A DNA stretch of 64,000 nucleotides from Desulfarculus baarsii DSM 2075 (GTDB taxonomy: Bacteria > Desulfobacterota > Desulfarculia > Desulfarculales > Desulfarculaceae), in contig NC_014365.1 of NCBI RefSeq assembly GCF_000143965.1, positions 461,501 through 525,500 on the forward strand. The letters are read 5' to 3'. A program made the translations under genes and the position numbers. Below the pieces are notes generated by a model that was given only the letters and a program-made list of their open reading frames with translations, was not told the origin of the DNA and searched no databases. Of the stretch, positions 23,951 to 32,442 are shown piece by piece (positions within the stretch are counted from its first letter, which is position 1; every line of letters begins with the position of its first letter).

Positions 23951-26632
23951 ATGCGCAAAAAATCGTGGTTGGCGCTGCCCGCGCTTTTGGCCTTGTGGCT
24001 GGCCCTCGCGCCGGCGGCCCAGGCCAACGAGCCCATTCGCCACAAACTGCCCAACGGCGTCACCGTCATCACCAAGCAAAACCACGAAGCGCCGGTGGTG
24101 GCCATTCAGGTGCTGGTGCGGGCCGGTTCGGCCTTTGAAAACGAGCGTGAGCGGGGCATCACCCACCTCATCGAGCACATGATCTTCAAGGGCACGCCCA
24201 CCCGCCCGGCCGGCCAGATGGCCCGCCAGATCGAGGCCCTGGGCGGCCAGATCAACGCCTACACCTCGCTGGACCACACCAAGTACTATGTCGAGACGGC
24301 CAGCCAGAACGCGGCTCAGGCCCTGGATATTTTGGCCGACGCCGTGGTCAACGCCCAGTTCGACCCCGCCGAGCTGGCCCGCGAAAAAGAAGTGGTCGTC
24401 GAGGAAATCCGCATGAATCAGGACGACCCCGACCGGCGGCGTTTCCAGGCTCTGATGACCGCGGCCTTTGGCGACCACCCCTACGGTCGGCCGGTGATCG
24501 GCACCGAGGCCTCGGTGCGGGCCATCAGCCGCCAGGACATCCTGGATTATCGCGCCAAGTGGTATCGCGGGCCGGGCATGGTGGTGGTGGCGGTGGGCGA
24601 TTTCCAGACCGAGCAGCTCTTGCCGCGCATCGAAAAGGCCTTTGCCGCCGTGCCGGCCCAGGCCCAGCCCGAGTTTAGCCTGCCGCCGGCCAACGTCACG
24701 CCCGGCCCGCGCCTGGTCGTCCTGCGCGAAGACGTGCGCCAGGCCGCCGTGGAGGCCGCCTGGCTGATCCCCGGCCTGCCCTCCGAGCAGGTCTTCGCCC
24801 TGGACATGGCCGCGACCATCTTGGGCGAGGGCAAGACCAGCCGGCTTTACAAGGAGCTCAAGCACGCCGAGGGCCTGGTCGACGCCGTGTCGTGCTCGGC
24901 CTATACGCCCGTGGCCCTGGGGCTTTTCGATATTGACGCCAGCCTGGCCCCCAAGCTGGCCGACAAGGCCTGGCCCCGCGCCCTGCAACTGGCCGGCGGG
25001 TTGATGGCCAGGCCGCCCCAGGTCGACGAACTGGCCCGGGCCAAGGTCAACCTGGCCGCGGCCTTCGTGCGCATGCGCCAGACCATGGCCGGCCAGGCCG
25101 GCACGCTGGGCTATTTCGAGATGATGCGTGGCGGCTTCGAACACGTGCAGGACTACATCGACCAGTTCGCCGCCGTCGACGCCGACCGGGTGGCCGAGGT
25201 GGCCCGCGAGCACCTGCGCCCGGAAAACCTCACCCTGGTGCTCCAGTTGCCCGAAGGCGCGCCGGCCCCCGATCAAGCCGCCCTGGCCAAGCTGGCCCAG
25301 GAGGCCTACGCCCAGGCCCTGGCCGCCGCGTCCGCGCAGGGCCCCACCGCCGCCCCGCCGGCCGCCCAGCCCGTGGCCGGCCCGCGGCCAGCCAACGCCA
25401 GCGACGGCCAGGCGCGCAAGGAAACGTTGCCGAACGGCCTGACGGTCATTGTCAAGCCGGCCCATGAGCTGCCCCTGGTCGAGATGGTCCTGGCCGCGCC
25501 GGGTGGCCAGGCCGCCGAGACGCCCCAGGACGCCGGCTCGCGCCAATTGTGGGCCAGTTGCCTGACCCGTGGCGCGGCCGGCCGCTCGTTCCAGGAACTC
25601 AGCGCCATCCTGGAAGGCATGGCCGCCGGCATGGGCGGCTTTTCCGGCAAAAGCAGCGGTGGGCTGACCGCCAGCTTCCTGGCCCAGGACTGGCGGCGCG
25701 GCCTGGAGCTGCTGGCCGAGGTCTGGCTGCGGCCCGACTTCCCCGCCGCCGAGGTCGCCCGGGCCAAGGCCGAACAGGCCGCGGCCCTGCGCGCCCAGAT
25801 GGACGAGCCCGTGGCCCGGGCCTTCAACGCCTTCCGGCCCCTGCTTTACGGCGATCACCCCTACGCCATGAACCCCCTGGGTTCGGCCGAGTCGTTGGCC
25901 CGGCTGGATCGTCAGGCCCTCGTGGCCGTGCACCAGGCCATGCGCGGCCCCGGCGGCGTGGTGCTGACCATCGTCGGCGACGTGGACCCTGGTCAAACCA
26001 TGGCCGCGGTCAGGGAGCTTTTCGGCGCGGCCCAGGGCCAGGCCCGGACGCCGGCCCCGCCCGCCGCCCCGGCCCTGACCAAGGCCAGAACCCGGCATAT
26101 CGCCGACCCCCAGGCCAAGCAGACCCAGATCATCATCGGTTACATCGCCCCTGACGCCACCGACCCCCGGCGGCCGGCCATGGAGCTTCTGGAGGCCATC
26201 CTGGGCGGCCAGGGCGGCCGGCTGTTCGGCGACCTGCGCGACAAGCGCTCGCTGGCCTACAGCGTCCAGCCATTCTATGGCCAGGCCAAGCAACTGGGCG
26301 TGTTCGGCTTTTACATGGGCGTGGGGCCGGGCAAGGCCAAGGCGGCCATCGCCGGCCTGAACGAACACATCGCCCGCTTGGCCGCCACCCCGCCCAAGGC
26401 CGAGGAGATGAACCGGGCCAAGGCTTTTCTGTTGGGCGGCTGGGCCATCGGCCTGCAAACCTATCAGGCCCAGGCCATGACCATGACCGCCGACGAACTG
26501 CTGGGCCTGGGTTATCGGGATTACCTGCGCACCCCGGAGCGCGTCCAGGCCCTCGCCCCGGGCGACATCCTGCGGGCGGCCAAGGATGTCTTCGCGCCCC
26601 AGCGTCAGGCCTTGCTGACTCTGGGCCTCTAG
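23951..26632 (+). CDS. Exported M16 (pitrilysin-like) peptidase, two fused M16 units
   Basis: An 893-aa protein with a signal peptide (about residues 1-25, cleavage near AAQANE). The first M16 unit carries the inverted zinc motif HLIEH (residues 72-76) and the downstream Glu ligand in EKEVVVEEIRMNQDD. The second unit (from about 485, KETLPNGLTVIVKPAHELPLVEM) lacks HxxEH (LWASCLTRGAAGRSF), so it is the inactive clamshell half. Bacterial M16B proteins often occur as an active/inactive pair of genes; here both halves are fused with an Ala/Pro-rich linker (about 455-485). They clear peptides in the periplasm. The start ATG 23951 has GGAG 13 bases upstream. Confidence 0.93.
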   Translation: MRKKSWLALPALLALWLALAPAAQANEPIRHKLPNGVTVITKQNHEAPVVAIQVLVRAGSAFENERERGITHLIEHMIFKGTPTRPAGQMARQIEALGGQINAYTSLDHTKYYVETASQNAAQALDILADAVVNAQFDPAELAREKEVVVEEIRMNQDDPDRRRFQALMTAAFGDHPYGRPVIGTEASVRAISRQDILDYRAKWYRGPGMVVVAVGDFQTEQLLPRIEKAFAAVPAQAQPEFSLPPANVTPGPRLVVLREDVRQAAVEAAWLIPGLPSEQVFALDMAATILGEGKTSRLYKELKHAEGLVDAVSCSAYTPVALGLFDIDASLAPKLADKAWPRALQLAGGLMARPPQVDELARAKVNLAAAFVRMRQTMAGQAGTLGYFEMMRGGFEHVQDYIDQFAAVDADRVAEVAREHLRPENLTLVLQLPEGAPAPDQAALAKLAQEAYAQALAAASAQGPTAAPPAAQPVAGPRPANASDGQARKETLPNGLTVIVKPAHELPLVEMVLAAPGGQAAETPQDAGSRQLWASCLTRGAAGRSFQELSAILEGMAAGMGGFSGKSSGGLTASFLAQDWRRGLELLAEVWLRPDFPAAEVARAKAEQAAALRAQMDEPVARAFNAFRPLLYGDHPYAMNPLGSAESLARLDRQALVAVHQAMRGPGGVVLTIVGDVDPGQTMAAVRELFGAAQGQARTPAPPAAPALTKARTRHIADPQAKQTQIIIGYIAPDATDPRRPAMELLEAILGGQGGRLFGDLRDKRSLAYSVQPFYGQAKQLGVFGFYMGVGPGKAKAAIAGLNEHIARLAATPPKAEEMNRAKAFLLGGWAIGLQTYQAQAMTMTADELLGLGYRDYLRTPERVQALAPGDILRAAKDVFAPQRQALLTLGL

Positions 26633-26656
26633 CCGCCAAACGGCCGACGAGCCGCG

Positions 26657-26690
26657 CCCGCGCCGCGAAAAAAGCGGCGCGGGTTTTTTT
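26657..26690 (+). terminator. Rho-independent terminator after the M16 peptidase gene
   Basis: A perfect 10-bp stem CCCGCGCCGC / GCGGCGCGGG with a 7-nt A-rich loop, followed by seven T. Confidence 0.92.
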
Positions 26691-26753
26691 GTGGCTGGCG
26701 GGCCTTGGCGTGCTAACATCTTATAGAGGGCTTGCAGCGTTGGCGGAAAAGGC

Positions 26754-27449
26754 ATGTTCGGCATCAAGGCTCGACAGATTTGCCCAGGCGTGTTCATGGT
26801 CGGTGGCCCCGAGTTCAGCGACCCGCGGGATTGCTTATGCTATCTGGCGGTGGGCGAAAAGTCCCGGGTGCTCATCGACTGCGGCTGCGGCCCCAGCGCC
26901 GGGCGCATCGTCTCCCTGGCCCAGCGGGCGGCCGGCGCGCCGCCCAGCCATCTTTTGCTGACCCACGCCCACATCGATCACGCCGGCGGCGCGGCCCAGG
27001 TCAAGGCCCTGTGCGGCTGCCAGGTGCTGATCCACCGCCTGGAGGCCGACGTGCTGGCCCAGGGCGACGGCGCGCGCAGCGCCGCCGACTGGTACAACAT
27101 GCACCTGCCGCCGCTGACGGCCGACGTGCTGCTGGAGGGCGGCGAGGAACTGGACCTGGGCGGCGGGATGATTTTGCGCATCGTCCACGCGCCGGGTCAC
27201 ACGCCGGGCTCGGTCTGCGCCTGGCTGGAGAGCGGCGGCCAGCGGGTGCTCTTTGGCCAGGATCTGCACGGGCCATTTTCGCGGGAGTTCGGCTCGGACC
27301 TGGGGCAATACGCCGCCAGCATGGATGCGCTGTTGGAACTGCGGGCCGATATCCTCTGCGAGGGACATTACGGCGTCTTCGGCCCGGCCCAGTCGGCGGC
27401 GGCGTTCATGCGCCAGCAGTTGGCCGCCAACCTCCCCCGCCGGCGCTAG
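26754..27449 (+). CDS. MBL-fold metallohydrolase
   Basis: A 231-aa metallo-beta-lactamase-fold hydrolase. The metal-binding motif HAHIDH is at residues 71-76, further ligands are the His in HAPGHTPGS and the Asp in FGQDLHG, and CEGHYG supplies the last His. It resembles the glyoxalase II-like/flavoprotein-less MBL group that hydrolyses thioesters or lactones; the substrate is unknown. ATG 26754 follows an extended -10-like TGCTAACAT (26711-26719), suggesting its own promoter. It is a single gene between the M16 terminator and a convergent gene. Confidence 0.9.
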   Translation: MFGIKARQICPGVFMVGGPEFSDPRDCLCYLAVGEKSRVLIDCGCGPSAGRIVSLAQRAAGAPPSHLLLTHAHIDHAGGAAQVKALCGCQVLIHRLEADVLAQGDGARSAADWYNMHLPPLTADVLLEGGEELDLGGGMILRIVHAPGHTPGSVCAWLESGGQRVLFGQDLHGPFSREFGSDLGQYAASMDALLELRADILCEGHYGVFGPAQSAAAFMRQQLAANLPRRR

Positions 27450-27513
27450 TCACGCCGGTCAAGTCGTCACGCTCGCAACTCGCCGGCGCTGGCCGTGCGA
27501 GGCAAGGCGGCCC

Positions 27514-28215
27514 TCAGGCCCCGCCGACCCCGAAAATGCCGAACATGAACAGGATCATGGCCAACGCCGCGGCGACCTGGGCGGCCATGGCCGTGACCTT
27601 GCCGCAGTGGTGGGCCGCGTCCAGGGCCACGCCGCCCACGTAGAGGCTCCAGACCAGCGAGCAGGCCAGCCCGCCCATGACCACGCCGACCAACGAGTCG
27701 CCGCTTTCGGCCCCCCAGGCCAGGCGGGCCAGATGCCAGACGATCATCACCGCCAGCACCGAGACCGAAGTCACCGCGGTGTAGGCCAGCGCCCGATAGG
27801 AGGCCACGTAGGGCGCCCTGGCCCGGCCCACGGCCCGTAGCGCCAGATGGGCCAGGCCGCTGAGGATCGGCGTGGCCAGCATGGCCGCGCCCACGCCCTG
27901 GACCATGCCGTTCATCAGGCCCACGGCGATGATGCTGGGCAGCTCGGCCAGGCCGACGCCAGGGGTCAGGGCCCAGGCCAAGGCCTGGCTGATCAGCTCC
28001 AGATGCAGGGCCAGCACGGCCACGAACAGCGCCGGCCGCAGCGGCCCGCCGGCCGCCGGCAACGAAAAAGTGCGCGAGGGATAGCGGGCTATCCACCAGA
28101 ACGTGGGGTAAAAGCCGGCCAGCCAACGTTGGGGCGCTTCCCAGGGCAGGGCTGGCTGAGGCGGTGGCTGGGATGATGGCTGGGGCTGCTCGAAGTCGTT
28201 CACGCCTTGGTCCAT
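27514..28215 (-). CDS. Yip1-family multi-pass membrane protein
   Basis: A 233-aa protein with a Pro/Gln-rich cytoplasmic N-terminus (about residues 8-25, QPQPSSQPPPQPALPWE) and five predicted membrane helices from about residue 60 to the end, ending in GIFGVGGA. The arrangement, with small-residue helices and no charged catalytic motif, fits the Yip1 family (PF04893), whose bacterial members have no assigned function. The start ATG 28215 is about 60 bp from the next upstream gene on the same strand. The two genes may be co-transcribed. Confidence 0.75.
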   Translation of the reverse strand: MDQGVNDFEQPQPSSQPPPQPALPWEAPQRWLAGFYPTFWWIARYPSRTFSLPAAGGPLRPALFVAVLALHLELISQALAWALTPGVGLAELPSIIAVGLMNGMVQGVGAAMLATPILSGLAHLALRAVGRARAPYVASYRALAYTAVTSVSVLAVMIVWHLARLAWGAESGDSLVGVVMGGLACSLVWSLYVGGVALDAAHHCGKVTAMAAQVAAALAMILFMFGIFGVGGA

Positions 28216-28277
28216 GACTGTGGTTTGCGTCGGACCAAAGCTAGCATATTAGTTCGCCCTGGCAAACTCAAATCGCC

Positions 28278-29003
28278 TCATGCCCGCTCCAGCACGATGA
28301 AGCAGCGCCGCCGGCCGTCGCCGGCCTCCACGCGCAGGCCCACCGCCGCCAGGCCGCCGTCGTTCAGATAGCGCTCGAAAACCGGGCGGGTGTTCATGCG
28401 CCAGGCCAGGGCGGCGGCCGGATCACCGGCCTTGAGCGCTTGCAGGTCGGCGGGGATCTCCACCAGCGGCGGCGCGGCGTCGGCCAGGGGCGGCGCGACC
28501 GGCGGCGGCGCGTTCAGATCAAAACGGGCGATGAAGCGATCCACGGGCAGGCCCTGGTGCATTTTGGCGGTCTGGGGAAAGTGGTCGCGGTCGTAGGCCA
28601 CGGCGCGGCCGCCCCAGACATTCAGGTATAAATGGGCGTTGCGCGCCTCCAGCGGCTCGAAGGTGATGTAGACCACCCCCACGCCCATGGCGCGCAAATC
28701 GGCCTGGGCCCGCTCGATCAGCCGCCGGCCCAGACCCTGGTCGCGCCAGCCGGGCAACACGCCCAGCATGTGGCCATAGGCCACGCCCGGTTCCAAGCTG
28801 CCCAGCATCACGCACAGGCCGACCATGCGCCCTTGGTCGAAGGCCCCCAGGGTCAGGCCCAGGCGGGGCCGCCGCAGGCCCAGGGCGTGCAGGGTGATCG
28901 GCGAGACGGCGTTCAGTTCGTCCAGGCCCCAGATTTCTTGTTCCAGGGCGGCGCAGGCGGCGAAATCGTCCTGGCCGGCCAGCGGGCGGATGATCGGCGT
29001 CAT
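28278..29003 (-). CDS. GNAT-family acetyltransferase (COG3375-like)
   Basis: A 241-aa protein with an N-terminal GNAT fold: LGVLPGWRDQGLGRRLIERA is the acetyl-CoA pyrophosphate-binding motif (RxxGxG/A type), and YITFEPLEARNAHLYLNVWGG follows. The C-terminal 90 residues with a proline-rich hinge (APPPVAPPLADAAPP) are a separate region. It resembles the predicted acetyltransferases of COG3375, whose substrates are unknown. ATG 29003 has GGGAG seven bases upstream; the frame is open for another 90 codons upstream but those codons overlap the helicase promoter and leader on the other strand. Confidence 0.85.
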   Translation of the reverse strand: MTPIIRPLAGQDDFAACAALEQEIWGLDELNAVSPITLHALGLRRPRLGLTLGAFDQGRMVGLCVMLGSLEPGVAYGHMLGVLPGWRDQGLGRRLIERAQADLRAMGVGVVYITFEPLEARNAHLYLNVWGGRAVAYDRDHFPQTAKMHQGLPVDRFIARFDLNAPPPVAPPLADAAPPLVEIPADLQALKAGDPAAALAWRMNTRPVFERYLNDGGLAAVGLRVEAGDGRRRCFIVLERA

Positions 29004-29076
29004 GGCGGCTCCCGGCATGGGTTGACGCCCATTGAACACCGCGCGCGGCGTCCCGTCAAGGAGTTGGGTCTGGCCC

Positions 29077-29104
29077 TTTACAATCCGGGCGAAACTGGTA
29101 TGCT
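29077..29104 (+). promoter_or_regulatory. Sigma-70-type promoter of the RNA helicase leader
   Basis: -35 TTTACA (29077-29082), 16-bp spacer and -10 TATGCT (29099-29104), predicted start near 29111. The gene to the left is divergent, so this promoter can only serve the helicase side. Confidence 0.65.
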
Positions 29105-29110
29105 TTGGGC

Positions 29111-29190
29111 CAGATTCCGCCAGAAGAGCCCAACCAAAGAGGTCTCTCGATCCCACGGTCGCCCAGCCTGACGCCAGGCGGGCGTTTTTC
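29111..29190 (+). ncRNA. Candidate terminated leader RNA / small RNA upstream of the DEAD-box helicase gene
   Basis: About 80 nt between a sigma-70-type promoter and a complete intrinsic terminator, in a 307-bp gap between divergent genes. An upstream stem (TTGGGC pairing with GCCCAA, about 29105-29132) precedes the terminator hairpin. Because no gene on this strand lies to the left, the terminator must end either a small RNA or a prematurely terminated helicase leader. The rest of the gap (29191-29310) holds only the helicase ribosome site TAGGAGC and an in-frame GTG extension that I do not believe in. Confidence 0.55.
29160..29189 (+). terminator. Intrinsic terminator inside the helicase leader
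   Basis: Stem CGCCC-AG-CCTG / CAGG-C-GGGCG with a short loop, followed directly by TTTTT (29185-29189). Confidence 0.82.
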
Positions 29191-29310
29191 TTGCAATTAT
29201 GGGCCGAACTTGCGGAAGCGACCGGTCGTTGATCGGTGAACGCCCGCGTGCGCCTCGCTGGAGGCGGACGGGGCATGTTGACTTATTTCGCAGCGCAAGT
29301 TAGGAGCACC

Positions 29311-30996
29311 ATGGACGCCCCTGGATTCGACCAGTTGGGTCTGAGCCCCCTTTTGACCGCCGCCGTGACCGAGCAGGGCTTCACCAGCCCCACGCCGATC
29401 CAGACGGCGATGATCCCCCTCATGCTGGAAGGCCGCGACGTCATCGGCCAGGCCCAGACCGGCACCGGCAAGACCGCCGCCTTTGGCCTGCCGCTTCTGC
29501 ACAACATCAGCCCCGGCGTGGGTCAGGCCCAGGCCCTGGTGCTGGCCCCCACCCGCGAGCTGGCCATCCAGGTGGCCGAGGCCTTGCAGGGCTATGGCCG
29601 CAAGATGGGCGCGCGGGTGATGGCCGTCTATGGCGGCGCGCCCTATGGCCTGCAAATCAGCCGCCTGCGCAAGGGCGTGGACGTGGTGGTGGGCACGCCC
29701 GGCCGCGTGCTGGACCTGATCGGCCAAAAGGCTCTGCGCCTGGACATGGTCGAGACGGTGGTCATCGACGAGGCCGACGAGATGCTCAGCATGGGCTTCA
29801 TCGCCGACATCCAGGCCATCCTGGAGGCCACGCCGTCCCAGCGCCAGACGGCCTTGTTTTCGGCGACGTTGCCGCCGGCCATTCGCCAAATGTCCCAAAG
29901 TTACATGGTCGAGCCCCAGAGCGTCAGCGTCAGCCCGCGCCAGCTCACCGTCGAGGCCGTCGAGCAACGCTATTATCTGCTCGATGAGCGCGACAAGCTG
30001 GCCGCCCTCTGCCGTCTGCTGGAGGTCGAACCCGTCGCCAGCGCCCTGATTTTCTGCCGCACCAAGGCCGGCACGGGCCAGTTGGCCGACGAGCTTTCGG
30101 CGCGGGGTTTCGCGGCCGAGGCCATCAACGGCGACCTGAGCCAGGAGGCGCGCATCCGCGTGCTGGGCCGCTTCCGCAACAATCAGCTCAAGCTGCTGGT
30201 GGCCACCGACGTGGCCGCCCGGGGCCTGGACATCGACGACATCAGCCACGTCATCAACTTCGATCCGCCCCAAGACCCCGAGGTCTACGTCCACCGCATC
30301 GGCCGCACCGGCCGGGCCGGGCGCGACGGCGTGGCCATCTCTTTGCTTTCGCCCAAGGACCGCTGGCTGCTGGCGCGCATCGAGGCCTACGCCAAGGCCC
30401 GCCTGAGCCATTGCACCCTGCCCACGCCCGAAGAGATCATGGCCCACCGCGAGGGTCGGCTCTTGGAGCGCATGGTCGCCCTGCTCGACGACGGCGGGTT
30501 CGCCCGCGAAAAAGGCCTGGCCGCCAAGCTGGAGGCCCAGGGCCACGACCTGGCCGACATCGCCGCCGCCGCCCTCAAGCTGGCCCGCGGCCAAGAAAAA
30601 ACCAGAACCATCGACCCGGTGGCCGAGTACTCGTTGACCCGTCCGCCCAGGGGCCGCCAACCCTACCCGGCCCGCGATCAGCGCCGTGGCGATTCACGCC
30701 GCTTCGATGACCGCCGCCAGGACGACCACCGCCGGGTCGGCGAGACGACCGCCCAGCCCGAGAGCGGCATGGTGCGCCTGTGCCTGGGCATGGGCCGGGC
30801 CGATGGCATCAACGCCGGCCATGTGCTGGGCTCGTTGTCCCACCACGCCGAGATTCCCGGCCGCTGCATCGGCAAGATCCGCATCCAGGACACGCGGACG
30901 CTGGTGGATGTCTCCGAGCAGGTGGTGGGCCGCGTGCTGGCCAAGGCCGCTGGTTATCGCATCGGACGCACGCCGATCAGCGTCGAACTGGCTTAG
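29311..30996 (+). CDS. DEAD-box RNA helicase with DbpA-type RNA-binding domain
   Basis: A 561-aa ATP-dependent RNA helicase. Seen in order: Q motif (TSPTPIQ), Walker A AQTGTGKT (residues 48-55), PTRELA, TPGR, DEAD (153-156), SAT in FSATLP, and motif VI HRIGRTGRAGR. A basic, arginine-rich linker (about 460-500) leads to a C-terminal RNA-recognition fold of the DbpA_RBD type (VRLCLGMGRADGINAGHVLG). This matches the CsdA/DeaD class that remodels ribosomal and messenger RNA, often in the cold. The start ATG 29311 has TAGGAGC six bases upstream. Its leader contains an intrinsic terminator, which suggests control by transcription attenuation. Confidence 0.94.
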   Translation: MDAPGFDQLGLSPLLTAAVTEQGFTSPTPIQTAMIPLMLEGRDVIGQAQTGTGKTAAFGLPLLHNISPGVGQAQALVLAPTRELAIQVAEALQGYGRKMGARVMAVYGGAPYGLQISRLRKGVDVVVGTPGRVLDLIGQKALRLDMVETVVIDEADEMLSMGFIADIQAILEATPSQRQTALFSATLPPAIRQMSQSYMVEPQSVSVSPRQLTVEAVEQRYYLLDERDKLAALCRLLEVEPVASALIFCRTKAGTGQLADELSARGFAAEAINGDLSQEARIRVLGRFRNNQLKLLVATDVAARGLDIDDISHVINFDPPQDPEVYVHRIGRTGRAGRDGVAISLLSPKDRWLLARIEAYAKARLSHCTLPTPEEIMAHREGRLLERMVALLDDGGFAREKGLAAKLEAQGHDLADIAAAALKLARGQEKTRTIDPVAEYSLTRPPRGRQPYPARDQRRGDSRRFDDRRQDDHRRVGETTAQPESGMVRLCLGMGRADGINAGHVLGSLSHHAEIPGRCIGKIRIQDTRTLVDVSEQVVGRVLAKAAGYRIGRTPISVELA

Positions 30997-31024
30997 GGCG
31001 CTCGACGGCGCATCGCCGAAAACA

Positions 31025-31070
31025 GCGCGGCGGCGGAGAGTTGATCTCCACCGCCGCGCCGTATTTTCTC
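31025..31070 (+). terminator. Terminator after the helicase gene
   Basis: A 14-bp stem, GCGCGGCGGCGGAG / CTCCACCGCCGCGC with one mismatch, followed by CGTATTTTCTC. Confidence 0.75.
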
Positions 31071-31193
31071 TGATCATTGTCGGCGTTGGCCGGTCAGCGG
31101 CCCTGGCCGCCAGACGAGCGGAGCTATCCCCTCGTCGTCGTGGCGGCTGGCGTCGCCTTGCCGGCGCTAGCGACTTTTTTCGCGCGCCGCTGA

Positions 31194-31391
31194 TTACTCG
31201 GCGGGCTTGGCCTCCTCGGCGGGAGCGGCGGGAGCGGCCTCTTGAGCCGGAGCGGCTTCCTGGGCCGGCGCGGCCTGCTCGGTGGTCGCGGCGGGGGCCT
31301 GGGCCTCGGGAGCGGTCTGGCCGGAATCGCTGCAACCCACGATCACAAACGCCGCCAGCATCATGGCGGCCAACGCGATCAACTTTTTCAT
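31194..31391 (-). CDS. Small Ala/Pro/Glu-rich lipoprotein
   Basis: A 65-aa lipoprotein precursor. The signal peptide MKKLIALAAMMLAAFVIVGC ends in a lipobox (VIVGC) at residue 20. The mature part of 45 residues is low-complexity, made of repeats such as PAQEAAPAQEAAPA, with no aromatic residues. It would be anchored by acyl groups and extend as a flexible acidic tail. Start ATG 31391 has GAGGAGGC upstream. It lies 136 bp downstream of the nif operon's last gene. No function can be given. Confidence 0.7.
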   Translation of the reverse strand: MKKLIALAAMMLAAFVIVGCSDSGQTAPEAQAPAATTEQAAPAQEAAPAQEAAPAAPAEEAKPAE

Positions 31392-31527
31392 CTCTTGCCT
31401 CCTCGGCCCCATGGGCCACCGGTTGAATAGAAGCCGGGTTCCCCCGGCCACGTGCTTAGTCTACACAGTCTAACCACAAAAGCGCCATAGTTGCCAATTA
31501 ACATTTTGTTACAAGCGGCCCGAGAGT

Positions 31528-32442
31528 TCAAGAGGCCATTGCCGAATAAACAGGCGGGATATTTTCATCCAACATGGCGCGCAGTCGCCGGCCCAGATTT
31601 TCCACGGCGCGCGGGTCGATGGCCGGTGGCGCGCCGGCGGCTTGCAACGCCGCGATGGCCAGTTCGGCCGGCAGGTTGCCCGGCGCGCGACCCGGCAGAA
31701 AAGGGCAGCCGCCCAGGCCGCCCAGGGTCACGTCGAAGCGGCCGACCCCGGCCCGCCAGCCGGCCAGCAGATTGGCGCGCAAGGCCTCGGGCCGGCCGTG
31801 CAGATGCAGGCCCAGGGCCTCCAGCGGCAAATTTCGGCCCAACTCGGCGATCATCCGCCGCAACTGGTTTGGCCGGGCCAGGCCGGCGGTGTCGGCCAAA
31901 AAAAACTCTTGCGCGCCAAGATCGGCCAGCCAGGCAAAGGTCCGCGCGATCAGCTCGCGGGGCGGCGCGGCCAGGCCCGGCCCGCCAAAGGCGCATTGCA
32001 GGCCCACCCGCGCCCGCAGGCCGGCCTGGCGGGCCAGGGCGGTCAGTTCGCCCAGGCGGGCCAGACCCCCGGCCACATCCAGGCCCAGGTTGGCCCGGCT
32101 GTGGGGCTCGGACAACGAGGCCGAAAGGGCCACCTTGCCCAGACCGCAGGCCAGGGCCCGCTCCAGGCCCTGGCGGTTGAAGACCAGCGCCGAAAGCGTC
32201 AACCCCGGCCGCGCGCCGGCGGCCAGGCGGGCCAGGCGTTCGGCGCCGATCATCTGGGGCATCTTGTCGGGCCGGGCCATCGAACCGATCTGCACGCTCT
32301 GGAACCCGGCGTCGGCCAGGCCGCGCAGCAGCTCCAGCCGCCGGGCCAGGGGCAGGGCCCGGGGCAGGATCTGCAAGCCGTCGCGCAGGGTTTGGTCCTC
32401 CAGCACGAGCGGCCGCCGGACGTTACATGCAGCCCAGGCCAT
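31528..32442 (-). CDS. HMG-CoA-lyase-family protein at the end of the nif operon
   Basis: A 304-aa DRE-TIM metallolyase. The metal/substrate motif is LEDQTLRDGLQ (residues about 14-24), a cysteine loop GGLGGCPFLPGRAPGN matches the HMG-CoA lyase signature, and the metal His pair is in LGLHLHGR, although HMG-CoA lyases have HxHDT here. Length also fits HMG-CoA lyase and not homocitrate synthase NifV, which is longer. Its ATG lies 20 bp inside nifB, so it is translationally coupled to it. A role in supplying or modifying the organic acid ligand of FeMo-co is an inference; it could equally be a passenger acyl-CoA enzyme. Confidence 0.85.
   Translation of the reverse strand: MAWAACNVRRPLVLEDQTLRDGLQILPRALPLARRLELLRGLADAGFQSVQIGSMARPDKMPQMIGAERLARLAAGARPGLTLSALVFNRQGLERALACGLGKVALSASLSEPHSRANLGLDVAGGLARLGELTALARQAGLRARVGLQCAFGGPGLAAPPRELIARTFAWLADLGAQEFFLADTAGLARPNQLRRMIAELGRNLPLEALGLHLHGRPEALRANLLAGWRAGVGRFDVTLGGLGGCPFLPGRAPGNLPAELAIAALQAAGAPPAIDPRAVENLGRRLRAMLDENIPPVYSAMAS

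Noticed and set aside
31528-32442. The HMGL-family gene as nifV
   Set aside because: Motif LRDGLQ with the GGCPxxPG loop and about 300-aa length are those of HMG-CoA lyase, not homocitrate synthase.
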